NCBI GenBank assembly: GCA_030674185.1
Contig: JAPXFY010000016.1
Coordinates: 37,989,966-38,014,965 of the forward strand
From: Monoplex corrugatus
Lineage: Eukaryota; Mollusca; Gastropoda; Littorinimorpha; Ranellidae
Direction of reading: 5' to 3'
Length of the DNA: 25,000 nucleotides
Shown: in pieces, positions 1 through 8,843 of the stretch
How the letters are laid out: each line of letters opens with the position of its first letter
Numbering within the stretch: the first letter of the stretch is position 1
Program-made: the position numbers and the translations under genes
Notes under the pieces: generated by a model
Told to the model about the DNA's origin: nothing
Database searches by the model: none
What the model saw: the letters and a program-made list of their open reading frames with translations, nothing else

Positions 1-57
1 TAAGCTCAGTTTTATCATCATTCATCTTCAGCTTGTTTTAACTCATCCACATGGAGA

Positions 58-133
58 CTTCTTCTTCTTCTTCTTCTTCTTTGTTCTCCTCCTCCTCCTC
101 TACGGCCTCCTCTTCTTCTCCCTCTCCTCCTGT
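58..133. repeat. CTT/CTC trinucleotide-rich tract
   Basis: A pyrimidine-only tract of CTT repeats followed by CTC repeats with a few interruptions. On the minus strand it reads (GAGGAG...GAAGAA). It lies downstream, in minus-strand sense, of the LINE C-terminus at 245-428, so it could be that element's simple-repeat tail. That link is inference. Nothing coding is seen in 1-57. Confidence 0.85.
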
Positions 134-146
134 AGAGCAGCGCCTG

Positions 147-266
147 AGTGATAACCAAACAACTGTCTAAGCAATAATATCACGCTGACCGTCAAATAAT
201 TTGTTTCCAGAGTTGTTGGACGGTCAGTGTGACGCTATTGTTTCCACGGTAGTTTGATTGTCATTG
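147..266. repeat. Imperfect fold-back (inverted repeat), arms about 47 bp
   Basis: Inner arms 172-193 and 219-240 pair at 18 of 22 positions, including the perfect core CTGACCGTC / GACGGTCAG at 185-193 and 219-227. Pairing continues outward at about 70% to roughly 147 and 266. The loop is about 25 nt. The right arm overlaps the end of the LINE C-terminus next door. It could be a fold-back element or a small inverted duplication. Confidence 0.6.
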
Positions 267-428
267 AAACGACGCACCGAACAGCCGTTCTTCAGGTTCT
301 TCCAGGTCTGTCGGTTGTGTGCCAAATCCTGAATCTGTACAATTGGTTTCTCTGGCTATTCGGCGGTGTTGCCCGTCCATCGGATTTTTTTTACTGCTTT
401 CCCTTCCATCAACAGTCCCCTCTGGAAC
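245..428 (-). pseudogene. LINE ORF2 C-terminal remnant (broken)
   Basis: The minus strand encodes a decayed version of the C-terminal tail common in invertebrate LINE ORF2 proteins. Readable stretches are GTVDGRESSKK, then after a frame change RWTGNTAE, a stop, PEKPIVQIQDLAHNRQTW and CSVRRFNDNQTT. The pattern RWTDNI-EWT-...-LAHNR-W is characteristic of these tails and lies downstream of the reverse transcriptase. At least one frameshift (in the A-run near 385-392) and one in-frame stop make it dead. It is 5'-truncated: nothing upstream on the minus strand continues it, and the fold-back at 441-616 begins instead. Its clade is uncertain, with RTE-like being my best guess. No TSD was found. Confidence 0.6.
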
Positions 429-440
429 ACTTTTCCTGTA

Positions 441-616
441 GTTAACTGATGATTCCAGTGTAAGAAAATTGATGACTCCAGAAAAGAAAACTACGTTGGC
501 ATAACTATGTAAAAAGATCCAATAGCCTATTGAACGTTTTTAGATGGTTATGCCAAATTAGTTTTCTTTCCTTACACTGGATCATCAATTTTCTTACACT
601 GGAATCATCAATTAAC
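441..616. repeat. Long fold-back hairpin (about 85-90 bp arms)
   Basis: The left arm 441-525 and right arm 527-616 are near-complete reverse complements at roughly 85-90% identity, meeting at CAATAG-C-CTATTG (520-532). The main difference is about 5-7 extra bases in the right arm. The right arm contains a 21-22 bp direct duplication (CTTACACTGGA-TCATCAATT twice, 570-612). Its outer edge TCAATTAAC (608-616) is also the first LINE-homologous sequence of RTE copy A, so the hairpin sits exactly on that element's 5' junction. Confidence 0.8.
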
Positions 617-1068
617 ATCAAGGAGAGAGTTCTTGAATGTTATATAGAACCGATACTGTTGTGCGGTTGTGAGGCGTGGACAGTCAACACGCAAAGTCAG
701 ACCAAAATTGGGGAACTGAAATATGGTTTCTAAGAAGAATGTTGAGAGTTCCATGGACAGCAAAGAAATTAAACGAGACAGTCTTGATGGAGGCAGACAC
801 AAGAAGATCATTAATAAAGAAGGTTAGGAAAAAAACAAGCAACATTCATAGGACATTTTATGAGTAAAGGGGAATTAGAGTACAGGAAAACTGGAGGGAA
901 ACAGAACACCAGGTAGACCCAGGGAGAAAATATTGGACGGACTTGCAGAGTTGTTGATGACAGAGAGGGTGGGAAATGTATTTGCAGCGACGAGGGATAG
1001 ATTCGTATGGAGGGCCATGATCGCCAGCGCCACGCGGCAGGGCACATGACGATGATGATGATGATGAC
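608..1068 (+). mobile_element. RTE-type LINE, 5'-truncated copy A
   Basis: This is the C-terminal end of an RTE/BovB-like ORF2 plus its 3' tail. Recognisable translation runs RVLECYIEPILLCGCEAWTV, then (after a shift) FLRRMLRVPWTAKK and TVLMEADTRRSLIKKVRK, and in other frames remnants of GHFM, LEHL, GRPREKILDGLAELL and RDRFVWRAMIASATRQGT. It ends in a (GAT)n tail at 1048-1067, typical of RTE elements, which end in short tandem repeats rather than poly(A). Colinear homology to copy D starts at D position about 23696. Several frameshifts break it. The codon for W in RVPWTA is intact here (CCATGG) but a stop in copy D. The fold-back at 441-616 abuts its 5' end and a ~65-bp array abuts its tail. 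Confidence 0.88.
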
Positions 1069-1475
1069 AGGTCCAGTAAGACCTAATGCTACCATTGTTG
1101 AGTAATAAATAGCAGGGACTTAAAGACAGGTCTAGTAGGACTTACACGTAATGCCACTGTTCTGGGTAATAGAAAGCAAGGACTAGGTTATAAGAGAGGT
1201 CAAGTGGAATCTAATGTTACTATGCTTGTGCAATGTATGACAAGGACTAGAAATGTTCAGTAGGATCTAATACTACAATTACAATTACAATATTTGTATA
1301 TTTGTAAATAGGTGCATTGGGACCTAATGCTACTTTCCTTGTGTAGTGTATAGCAAGGACTAGCTGCAAGACAAATCCAGTGGGACCTTATGCTACTATC
1401 CCCAAGTAATGAATAGCAAGGACCAGCTGTAAGACAGGTCCAGTAGAAAGTAACGCTACCATTGTGAGTAATGAA
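1069..1475 (+). repeat. Degenerate minisatellite, about 65-bp period, about 6 copies
   Basis: Each unit carries variants of GACAGGTCCAGTAGGACC, TAATGCTAC, TTGTGTAATG and ATAGCAAGGACTAG, seen at about 1067, 1126, 1193, 1255, 1365 and 1433. Copies differ by substitutions and indels, and one contains a local ATTACAATTACAAT expansion (1272-1288). The array starts directly after the (GAT)n tail of RTE copy A. 1476-1567 shows nothing recognisable. Confidence 0.75.
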
Positions 1476-1567
1476 GTGTTTTCACCTTTCTTTTCTCCTG
1501 AGCACGCACACGGTTCTAGAGTTGTAATTGAACATGATGAAAGTAGGACAGTGTTCATTTTGTTACC

Positions 1568-1568
1568 C

Positions 1569-1601
<33 letters not shown>

Positions 1602-1680
1602 CACACACACACACACACACACACACGCGCGCGCGGCGCACACACACACACACGCGCGCGCGAGCGCACGCACACACACA

Positions 1681-1741
<61 letters not shown>
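1568..1741 (+). repeat. Compound microsatellite (CTGT)n-(CA)n with CG-rich interruptions
   Basis: (CTGT)n at 1568-1601 is followed by (CA)n to 1741, interrupted by alternating CGCGCGCG runs near 1626-1636 and 1653-1664. Alternating CA and CG purine-pyrimidine tracts can adopt Z-DNA under torsion; whether this one does is inference. 1742-1918 holds no recognisable feature. Confidence 0.95.
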
Positions 1742-1742
<1 letters not shown>

Positions 1743-1918
1743 GTCTCTTGAGTCCAAAAAGAGCAGAGGAACCAGAGCAGCGTTCACAACACGACAATCG
1801 ATGGGAAAGGAAGTTAGCACGTCACAAGGGGTACAAAAACACGGAGAACAAGAACACGTTTTCATTTTCCAGGGTAGTGGCACAAGCAATACAATTCTGT
1901 TTTTATCCACACAGAGAG

Positions 1919-2134
1919 GGGAGGGAAAGAGGGATAGAGAGAGAAGGAGGGACAGGGAAACAGCCAGACAGAGAAAGAGACAGAAACAGAGAGAGACAAG
2001 AGACAGAGAGAAAGAGAAAGAGAGAGAGAGACAGAGAGACAGACAGACAGATAGACAGGTAGACAAACAGACCGGGAGACAGGGAGAGAACGAGAGAGAA
2101 CGAGAGAGATGGAGAAAGACAGACAGAAAGAGAA

Positions 2135-2204
<70 letters not shown>
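1919..2204 (+). repeat. Purine-rich GA/GACA tract, then (AT)n-(AG)n
   Basis: An impure GAGA/GACA tract occupies 1919-2136, followed by (AT)n at 2137-2166 and (AG)n to 2204. The (AT)n-(AG)n order recurs at 10481-10526 and 11041-11085. Long apparent ORFs across 1528-2238 on both strands are low-complexity artefacts of these repeats. 2205-2443 is AT-rich with no recognisable feature. Confidence 0.92.
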
Positions 2205-2207
<3 letters not shown>

Positions 2208-2442
2208 AAACAGAAGATTTCAGATGATTTATTCATGAAGGCCATGGTCCCTCAGGAGGGGAGATAACAAAAATAACAAAATCACACATCTTTAAAGACA
2301 CCACTTATGTTGTAATCCTACTTGCTATTTTAAATCCTTAACGGAAATAAACAGTGAATCGTTTTACGCTATTTTCGTTCATTAATGACATTAACGATAT
2401 CAGTTTGAACAAACAATTTCTCAAATTTGTTAGGGTTTTGTG

Positions 2443-2443
<1 letters not shown>

Positions 2444-2528
<85 letters not shown>

Positions 2529-2611
2529 TGTTGTGTTGTGGTGCATGATGTGTGTTTATGCGTGTGTGCGTGTATGTGTGTCTGTGTAACTTTCAGTGTG
2601 TGTATGTATTT
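2444..2611 (+). repeat. (GT)n microsatellite
   Basis: Near-perfect (GT)n runs from about 2446 to 2527, followed by an interrupted GT-rich stretch to about 2611. Confidence 0.95.
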
Positions 2612-2664
2612 GTGTTTGTGTTTGTTGATTTTTTTCCTTTGCTTAGGGGTGAGGGAGATAACCT

Positions 2665-3085
2665 GCTTTCTGGCGTTTATAGTATATGACAATAAAGTAT
2701 GAAATGTCTTTTTCTTCCAGCTTTTATTACATGATGGACAAAGCAATTGCTGAGTGTCCAGTTTTTATAACAGAAATAATGAACAACATATCTGAGATAC
2801 CAGATCTAATAAAAAACATGTCATGGCGCATTTTAAATGCCCATCAGTATTCGATAACAAATACGGAGAAAAACTATGTAACTTGTTAATGAATCTGTAG
2901 AAGTCAAACCTACTGCTATCCTCAGTATGGGGATGACAGTCGTATTTACAACCGAACAGTCGTCTATGAAACGCACATAGAAAACCTGTCACATGCCCAA
3001 CTCTGAATCACTACACATATCCAAACACACAATCACACAATTTCATTTTTACTTAGTTACCCAGTTTGTCTGCCTCTTACATCTA
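2665..3085 (-). pseudogene. LINE ORF2 C-terminal part, downstream half of a split LINE
   Basis: The minus strand encodes remnants of the C-terminal region of a non-LTR ORF2 protein: FLCAFHRRLFGCKYDCHP, SSRFDFYRFINKL, YL, and nearer the end RHFILYCHIL. This resembles the usual series F-QR-DC--QEW, SSR---YR-FK, a long spacer and HF-LYCP-Y with a zinc-knuckle-like tail. It continues the reverse transcriptase at 3563-4605. The two halves were separated by the insertion at 3086-3562, shown by TGCCTCTTACATCTA at both 3071-3085 and 3563-3577. Stops and frame changes make it non-functional. Identification rests on motif order and spacing, not on a search. The clade is unassigned. Confidence 0.65.
3071..3085. 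repeat. Target-site duplication, left copy (15 bp)
   Basis: TGCCTCTTACATCTA is identical to 3563-3577. The two copies flank the finger-bearing LINE fragment with its 28-bp array. Only six bases (TATTTG) separate this copy from the array. Confidence 0.85.
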
Positions 3086-3562
3086 TATTTGGTCGACTAT
3101 TGTGGTCGATAAAGTCCAAGTCGACTATCGTGGTCGATAAAGTCCAAGTCGACTATCGTGGTCGATAAAGTCCAAGTCGACTATTGGGGTCTATAAAGTC
3201 CAAGTCGACTATTAGGGTCTATAAAGTCCAAGTCGACTATTGTGGTCGATAAAGTCCAAGTCGATTATTGTGGTCGATAAAGTCCAAGTCGACTATTGTG
3301 GTCGATAAAGTCCAAGTCGACTATTGTGGTCGATAAAGTCCAAGTCGACTATTGTGGTCGATAAAGTCCAAGTCGACTATTGTGGTCGATAAAGTCCAAG
3401 TCGACTATTGTGGTCGATAAAGTCCAAGCTAGCACTGTATTTGTGTGCCCTCATGTATTTTAGGCCAAAGTTTGATGCGCACAGGCGGCCGCATACTGGA
3501 CACTCAATGGAACGCTCTGTAGATCTGGTTCTGGCCTTTTTTGCTGCACGCTTTTCCACGCT
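3086..3562 (-). mobile_element. 5'-truncated LINE insertion with C2H2 finger and minisatellite tail
   Basis: A minus-strand insertion bounded by 15-bp direct repeats. From its 5' side (3562) it encodes EKRAAKKARTRSTERSIE, then a single finger CPVCGRLCASNFGLKYMRAH and KYSASLDFIDHNSRL. Such C-terminal fingers (CPVCGR-C-S--GL-SHMRAH) occur in several non-LTR ORF2 proteins. Here Y replaces the first zinc-ligand His, so C2H2 is incomplete. The rest of the element, 3427 to 3092 on the minus strand, is a 28-bp tandem array lying exactly where the 3' end should be. Only the last ~40 codons are present, so it is a severely truncated dead copy. Assignment to a particular LINE clade is not attempted. 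Confidence 0.7.
3092..3427 (+). repeat. 28-bp minisatellite, exactly 12 copies
   Basis: The period is 28 bp without any indel (336 bp). Each unit starts GTCGACTATTGTGG and continues TCGATAAAGTCCAA, with only a few substitutions (for example copies 4-5 have GGGTCTATAAAG). Most units contain a SalI-type GTCGAC palindrome. The array is the 3' end of the inserted LINE fragment. Confidence 0.97.
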
Positions 3563-3577
3563 TTGCCTCTTACATCT
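3563..3577. repeat. Target-site duplication, right copy (15 bp)
   Basis: Identical to 3071-3085. It belongs to the interrupted LINE coding sequence (minus-strand codons for LDVRG). Confidence 0.85.
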
Positions 3578-4605
3578 AACATAAGCATAATGCTGTAAAC
3601 TTTAAAGGGCAATCTGTGTTTGTCCATGTAGTCCCTTTCAACCAGTATCTGAAACACTTAGCAGCAGAAAGTACCCGTACTGGATTTCGATTTGTCTCAG
3701 CATATACTAAAGCATAAGGTGTCACTAACGATACTCCTAAAAATGCTTTCAGAGCAAATGAATGATTTTTACACTGCACAGTACCTCCATTCACCATGAC
3801 CCAAAAATTCAGTTTGATATTGTACAGTTGGTTTAATTTGAGAATCAAATAGTTTGTCAGTGTTGAAGAGTTCTTGTTTGACGTAATACATAATATATAA
3901 TACATAGCAGTGCAATTTTTGCCCTTTTCACAAGATTGTCACATGCAAAATAAAATTCATACGAGGAGGAAAAGACAATCTAAATATTTATAAACATATT
4001 CTACAAGCAGGACAATTCCATTTCATGTCCACCTTTCTCCCGCAGCAAGGTAATCTACTCTTTTTGAACACTATCGTATTACTTTTCATCATATCTACGT
4101 TTAACTGAAATGGAAAAGCTGCTCTTATAAACTATTACATGTGTTTGTTTACCCGCTGTTGTCTGTGATATTAACACGACACCATCGGCAAAAACAAAAA
4201 CAAAAACAAAAAATAAATATTAGCACTGTATCTTCCGGAATTCATAACTTCCAGAGTCAATATATTTACAGACATGAAATGAAATAGGGCTGCGTACTTC
4301 TCCTTGTTGAACACCAGATGTACAGTTGATATAGTCTGTCAAAACAGTGCCACAGTACACTCTCACTTTCACATCGCCATCCTTGCTCATGAAACATGCA
4401 AACAGATTTTCATGCATTCCATTTTCAAACAAAACAGGCCAAAATATACTTTTATACACAGAATAAAAGCTTTCTCAAAATCAATAAAAGTAACAGATAG
4501 TTTGCCATTAAGACAAAACTTTGTACTTAGGTCTTAACACAGTGATGCGTGGTAGAGTAATTTCATTTAAATCCAGCTTGGTAGTCCCCTGTAATAGTAT
4601 TCTCC
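3563..4605 (-). pseudogene. LINE reverse transcriptase remnant, upstream half of a split LINE
   Basis: Reading from about 4605 down the minus strand, the RT blocks appear in family order, spread over several frames: QAGFK-NYSTTHHC (fingers), VTFIDFEKAF (block A, catalytic Asp in FID), SGVQQGEVRSPISF (block B), FADGVVLIS (block C, where YADD/FADD has become FADG so the second Asp is lost), KGGHE, LVKRAKIALL, then LGVSLVTPYALVYAETNRNP and RYWLK, and KVYSIMLMLDVRGKAW at the junction. The LGV-----VY-E--R-P-------YW-K signature is typical of non-LTR thumb/connection regions. Many stops and frameshifts make it inactive. The 5' end is lost near 4605, against the GACA repeat. It continues at 2665-3085. 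Confidence 0.72.
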
Positions 4606-4683
4606 TCTATCCTCTACTCAGTCTTGAGGTCTCTTGTTGACAACAAAGCTCTGTAACTTACTGCATTCATAGTAAATAAAAGC

Positions 4684-4718
<35 letters not shown>

Positions 4719-4720
4719 GG

Positions 4721-4754
<34 letters not shown>

Positions 4755-4885
4755 AAGAGAGAGAGACAGAAAGAGACAGACAGAGACAGGCAGACACAGA
4801 GACAGAAACACAGACAGACAGACAGACACAGATAGACAGACAGACAGACACAGATAGACAGACAGACAGACGGACAGAGACTCAG
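4684..4885 (+). repeat. GACA/GAGA microsatellite
   Basis: (GACA)n blocks are interrupted by GAGAGA and CACAGA. The overlapping minus-strand ORFs (Ser/Leu/Cys/Val-rich) are repeat translations. 4886-5158 is AT-rich with no recognisable feature. Confidence 0.95.
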
Positions 4886-5158
4886 AGACACACAGAGACA
4901 AAGAACATTCCATATCTAAAAGAAAAAAATCCTGTGCTTCTTCTGAGAGGAAAAATCCACTGATTTCTGAATATTTTTGTTGTCTGGATTATTGAATAAC
5001 CTGGTTTTCCAATTTATTATTGTTGCTGTTGTTATTGTTGTTTTGTTTTGGGGTTTGGCTTGTTTTTGTTTGTTTTAAGTTTTTTTTTAATTATTTCCAG
5101 AACAAGATGATTAGCTCTTTGTTGAAATGATTGACCAAATGAATTATGCAGTGTTTTC

Positions 5159-5229
5159 CGCGTGAGTTTTATCATAGACACGCGAACATTGGCAGTTTTC
5201 TGCTTGGTTCTTGTCATAGGCAGACGAAC

Positions 5230-5277
<48 letters not shown>

Positions 5278-5368
5278 CGAGAGACAGAGACACAGAGAGA
5301 GAGAGTGTGTGTGCGTGCATGCGTGCATGCGTGCGTGCGTTCGTGCGTATGTGTGTGTGTGTGTGTGT

Positions 5369-5411
<43 letters not shown>

Positions 5412-5500
5412 GTGTGTGTTCATAGTACTGTATAGGCATATGAACACTTAGTTTTCTGTGTGGTTCTTGTCATAGGTACACTATCACAGACACACTCGGT
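5159..5500 (+). repeat. About 40-bp dispersed repeat units split by (GA)n and (GT)n microsatellites
   Basis: Four related units share TTCTGCTTGGTTCTTGTCAT, then AGGCA-ACGAACACTGAGA-like sequence: about 5159-5195, 5196-5235, 5415-5452 and 5453-5490. Between them lie (GA)n (5232-5278), a GTGCATGCGTGC stretch (about 5306-5350) and (GT)n to 5420. A further isolated unit lies near 8107-8140. The pattern suggests a short tandem unit within which microsatellites expanded. 5501-5713 shows nothing recognisable. Confidence 0.65.
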
Positions 5501-5713
5501 GCTCAGTTCAGCCAATCTTCGTAGGTTGCCTTTAGAACACTTGATCCGTAACTGCTCCTTTTTTTTCTATTACCAGTGCACCCACACGAGCCAGTTAACT
5601 CTTTTACCGCTAAAATCCACGTGCAGATTCAGCATTTGTTCTGTGCAAAACCATGTGAATGTGTGTGCAGGTGTAGATTTCTCTGTGTGTTTGTGTGTTT
5701 CTGTGTAACGAGC

Positions 5714-6055
5714 GAGATGTCCTTTTGTAACAGAGATTCGCTTTGTTTGTTGCAAAACGGATGTTGTGTGTTGTATGTACAAGAGATGTCCTTTGTGTGT
5801 TTTGTAGGTACGACAGGATGTCCTTTGTGTGTTTGTAGGTACGACGATGTCTTTGTGTGTTATGTACAAGAGATGTCCTTTGTGTGTTTGTATGTACAGA
5901 GATGTCCTTTGTGTGTTTGTAGGTACGACAGATGTCCTTTGTGTGTTTGGGTGTTTGTATGTACAAGAGATGTCCTTTGTGTGTTTGTATGTACGAGATG
6001 TCCTTTGTGTGTTTGTAGGTACAAGAGATGTCCTTTGTGTGTTTGGGTGTTTGTT
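5714..6055 (+). repeat. About 30-bp minisatellite, roughly 10 copies
   Basis: The unit is about GAGATGTCCTTTGTGTGTTT followed by GTAGGTACAA or GTATGTACAA. Copies vary by short indels, and two contain an extra GGGTGTTTGT. The first copy (5714) is the most divergent. Apparent ORFs on both strands here are repeat translations. Confidence 0.93.
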
Positions 6056-6564
6056 TGAAGCAATATGAAATGTGATAAAATAAATATATAAATAATCCCG
6101 TAAATCATTTACACAGATGACAATAGTAGAAACAAAATGGTTATAATAAACAAATAACAATGTAATAAAATAATATACAGCGTAAATCAGGCAAAACATA
6201 AACTGTGGAGGGGATAACCAACAACAGGCAAAAAGACTCAAACGAAGTATAGAGACATTTAGAAGCTAAAAGCGTCAATCGTCACATTAATGGAACAATG
6301 CCGTGAGAAGGTCCGTGAGAAAACAAACTGAACGAGATCAATGATAGAAAAAGGATGATAAGACACAGAGTGAAATAAAACAACATAGCGGTGATTATTA
6401 TGTAAGAGCATAATACTAGTGTGTAGATTGCTCTTATGTTCAACAAAATGATTTATTTGTTGTTGTTGTTTTTTCCTAATAATCTGTATCACCCGGACTT
6501 TGTGTTCACTTGCACTTCTCCATAAATATATATAAGATACCAGGGACACCACTTGATGCTTTCT
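6056..6564. other. AT-rich stretch, no gene seen
   Basis: AT-rich sequence with short A- and T-runs and a TTGTTGTTG tract near 6455-6472. I see no coding homology, RNA gene or clear repeat. Confidence 0.6.
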
Positions 6565-6914
6565 TGGAGGTTTCTAAGGAGTATATTAAGAGTTCCATGG
6601 ACAACAAAGAAAACAAACGAGACAGTTTTGAAAGAGGCAGACACAAGAAGAATATTAATAAAGAAGATTACGAAAAGACAAGCAACAGTTGTAGGACATT
6701 TCATGAGGCAAGAGAAATTAGAGCACCTAGTAACAACAAGAAGGCTGAAGGGAAAAAGAGCACCAGGTAGAAAACAGTGGACGGACTTCCAGAGTTTTTG
6801 AAGACAAAGAGGGTGGGAGATGTACTTGCAGCGACAAGGGATAGATTCGTGTAGAGGACTATGATAGCCAACGCCATGCGAAAGGCACATGGTGTGATGA
6901 TGATGATGATGATT
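6565..6914 (+). mobile_element. RTE-type LINE, 5'-truncated copy B
   Basis: About 350 bp of RTE 3' end. Translation in one main frame gives RVPWTTKKTNETVLKEADTR, RILIKKITKRQATVVGHFMR and QEKLEHLVTTRRLKGKRAPG, then after frame changes RDRF and IANAMR. It ends in (TGA)n at 6894-6913. The 5' end is at GGTTTCTAAGGAG (6569), almost the same homologous nucleotide as copies C and E. The RVPW codon is intact (CCATGG). There are frameshifts downstream of GKRAPG and no clear TSD. Confidence 0.88.
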
Positions 6915-7050
6915 GTTCGTTTCACTCCTCTTTCATGTATTCTGAACTATGAAATTCGTAGAAAGGTGTCTGAATGACGTAGTATACTGGGGACCCACTG
7001 TTGGGGTGGTAGACAGACTAACCTGCTGGAAGCATAATTAGTATAATAGT

Positions 7051-7096
7051 ATGTGTGTGTGTGCGTACATGCGTGTGTGTGTGTGTGTGTGTGTTG

Positions 7097-7146
<50 letters not shown>

Positions 7147-7203
7147 CTTCTCTCTATCTCTCTCTCACTGTCTGTGTGTCTGAGAGAGAGAGAGAGAGAG
7201 AGA

Positions 7204-7278
<75 letters not shown>

Positions 7279-7335
7279 GTGTGTGCATTGTATGTTGAGT
7301 GTGGTGTGTGTGTGTGGTGTGTGTGTGTGTGGGTT
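7051..7335 (+). repeat. Compound (GT)n-(CT)n-(GA)n-(GT)n microsatellite
   Basis: (GT)n near 7051-7095, (CT)n with T interruptions at 7096-7166, (GA)n at 7182-7203 and (GT)n at 7206-7277, then impure GT/GGTGT to about 7332. The CT and GA blocks are inverted complements separated by CACTGTCTGTGTGTCTG and could fold back. Confidence 0.95.
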
Positions 7336-8329
7336 TTCTGGGTTGCTATTTTCTTATGTTTATTTATTCATTAACTGTTGATGTTGTAAATAAAACCTGG
7401 CTTGATTTTGTCAATCCATCTTCTTGGGACTTGTTGTGAGTTGTTGTGTCTGTGCAGTAGCAGGACAGGGTTAGATCTTGGAATGTTTCGGTTCTGGGAT
7501 CCCGTTTGGGGATTGTCAGCTGAATAGCAAAATGGGCTGTGTCTGGAGCATCATGCCTGGCCATTTTGGCGGCCGTTCAAACAACCCCTGCGGCCTGTGG
7601 TTGAAGTAAGGCAACGTTGGGAGCTTTCGACTTGTATCTGTCAAGACTACAGTAAGGGGACAGGAGCTGGCAGCTATGCAAGCTGGTGGCAGGGCGGGCT
7701 GCCCGAAAGAGAGATGAGACACAGTGGGGCGAGAAAGGGGTCTCCCATTCGCTCTTGGTCCGGAGGCTGGGCTGGACCTGGTTGGTGCGCGTTGAGTGGT
7801 TATGTCCTGGGGTTTGTCATCTCCCCACCTTGCCATTCGGTTTGTAAACAAGGTAACTGATAACTAGGTCCGAATGGGTGATGCAACGCATGGAGAGCCC
7901 CCCCCCCCCCCCATCCCCTTTGTTCGATAAAATGACTATCGAGTAGCGTCAGGAGCTTGGGAGGTGATTGTCCGGAGAGTGGCGAGGCATTGGTGCTCCG
8001 GGTCCCATCCGCACCCTCGTGGTGTTCCTTGTTAACTTATCTTCTTCTTTTTTTGGTTCAGACTTTAGCGTGGCTTGACACACAGAAACAGTGAGAGAAA
8101 TTCTTGGTGGATTTTGTCATAGGCACACGCACACTGAGGGTTTGAATACTTGCAGCAAACAAGCGTGGACCTAATGACTGTGTGTGAAGCAAATGCAGAC
8201 AGAAAGGAACATTGCACGATCACTGCTTTGGACGTGTTTGCTGTGCATCTTGCCAAATGTTGTTGATAATGTGATCCGTTTGCTTAATCAATGTTTGAAA
8301 TTATAATGGGTCCCCCACCTCTCTCTCTG
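7336..8329. other. Unique-looking stretch without recognisable gene
   Basis: About 1 kb of mixed composition, more GC-rich at 7540-7860, with a C-run at about 7899-7912. An AATAAA at 7388-7393 follows TGTTGTAAATAA but nothing coding lies upstream. Short ORFs on both strands (for example 7516-7851 minus, 7597-7860 plus) match nothing I know and have no start or splice context to support them. An isolated copy of the 5159-type unit lies near 8107-8140. Confidence 0.5.
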
Positions 8330-8351
8330 GCCTCTCTTTCTCTCATCTTCT

Positions 8352-8402
<51 letters not shown>

Positions 8403-8648
8403 TATTATATATATATAATTATCACTTTCTACTCTCTCTCTCTGTACTACTCTCTCTCTCCTTCTCGTTCTTTCTTTCTCTCTTTGTATGTATGCATATA
8501 CATATATATTATATGTATATATATACATATAGATAAATAGATAGATAAATTGATTTGATTGATTGAGATAGATAGATAGATAGATAGATAGAAGATAGAT
8601 AGATGTGTGTGTGTGTTTGTGTGTGTGTGTGTTTGGGTGTGTGTGTGT

Positions 8649-8708
<60 letters not shown>
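8330..8708 (+). repeat. Compound (CT)n-(AT)n-(GATA)n-(GT)n microsatellite
   Basis: CT-rich 8330-8366, (AT)n from 8367 with interruptions to about 8418, CT-rich 8430-8485, AT/GTAT 8487-8535, (GATA)n about 8567-8603, (GT)n 8604-8707 with a few interruptions. Confidence 0.95.
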
Positions 8709-8843
8709 TGTTCCTCTATTTCATCACATCTACAAATATTCTAAAGATATATTTGTGTACATGCTTATGCATAATGTATAACTTTCACACTCCTTCATAC
8801 AAGCTGTGGCCTATGTTAATAAAATATCTAGGTCTGAAGTATT

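Noticed and set aside
1528..2238. 236-residue plus ORF and overlapping minus ORFs
   Set aside because: Pure translation of CA, GA/GACA and AT microsatellites; His/Thr and Arg/Glu runs only.
3092..3427. CRISPR-like array of 28-bp repeats
   Set aside because: The units are contiguous with no spacers, and the context is eukaryotic with LINEs. It is a minisatellite.
3377..3559. A host zinc-finger transcription factor exon
   Set aside because: A single incomplete finger bounded by TSDs, with a sequence typical of LINE ORF2 C-termini.
5576..6241. 160- and 223-residue ORFs on opposite strands
   Set aside because: Translations of the ~30-bp array; stops are absent because of the unit composition.
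7516..7860. Opposing ORFs of 111 and 87 residues in the GC-richer stretch
   Set aside because: No recognisable domains, and each overlaps the other; nothing distinguishes them from chance ORFs.
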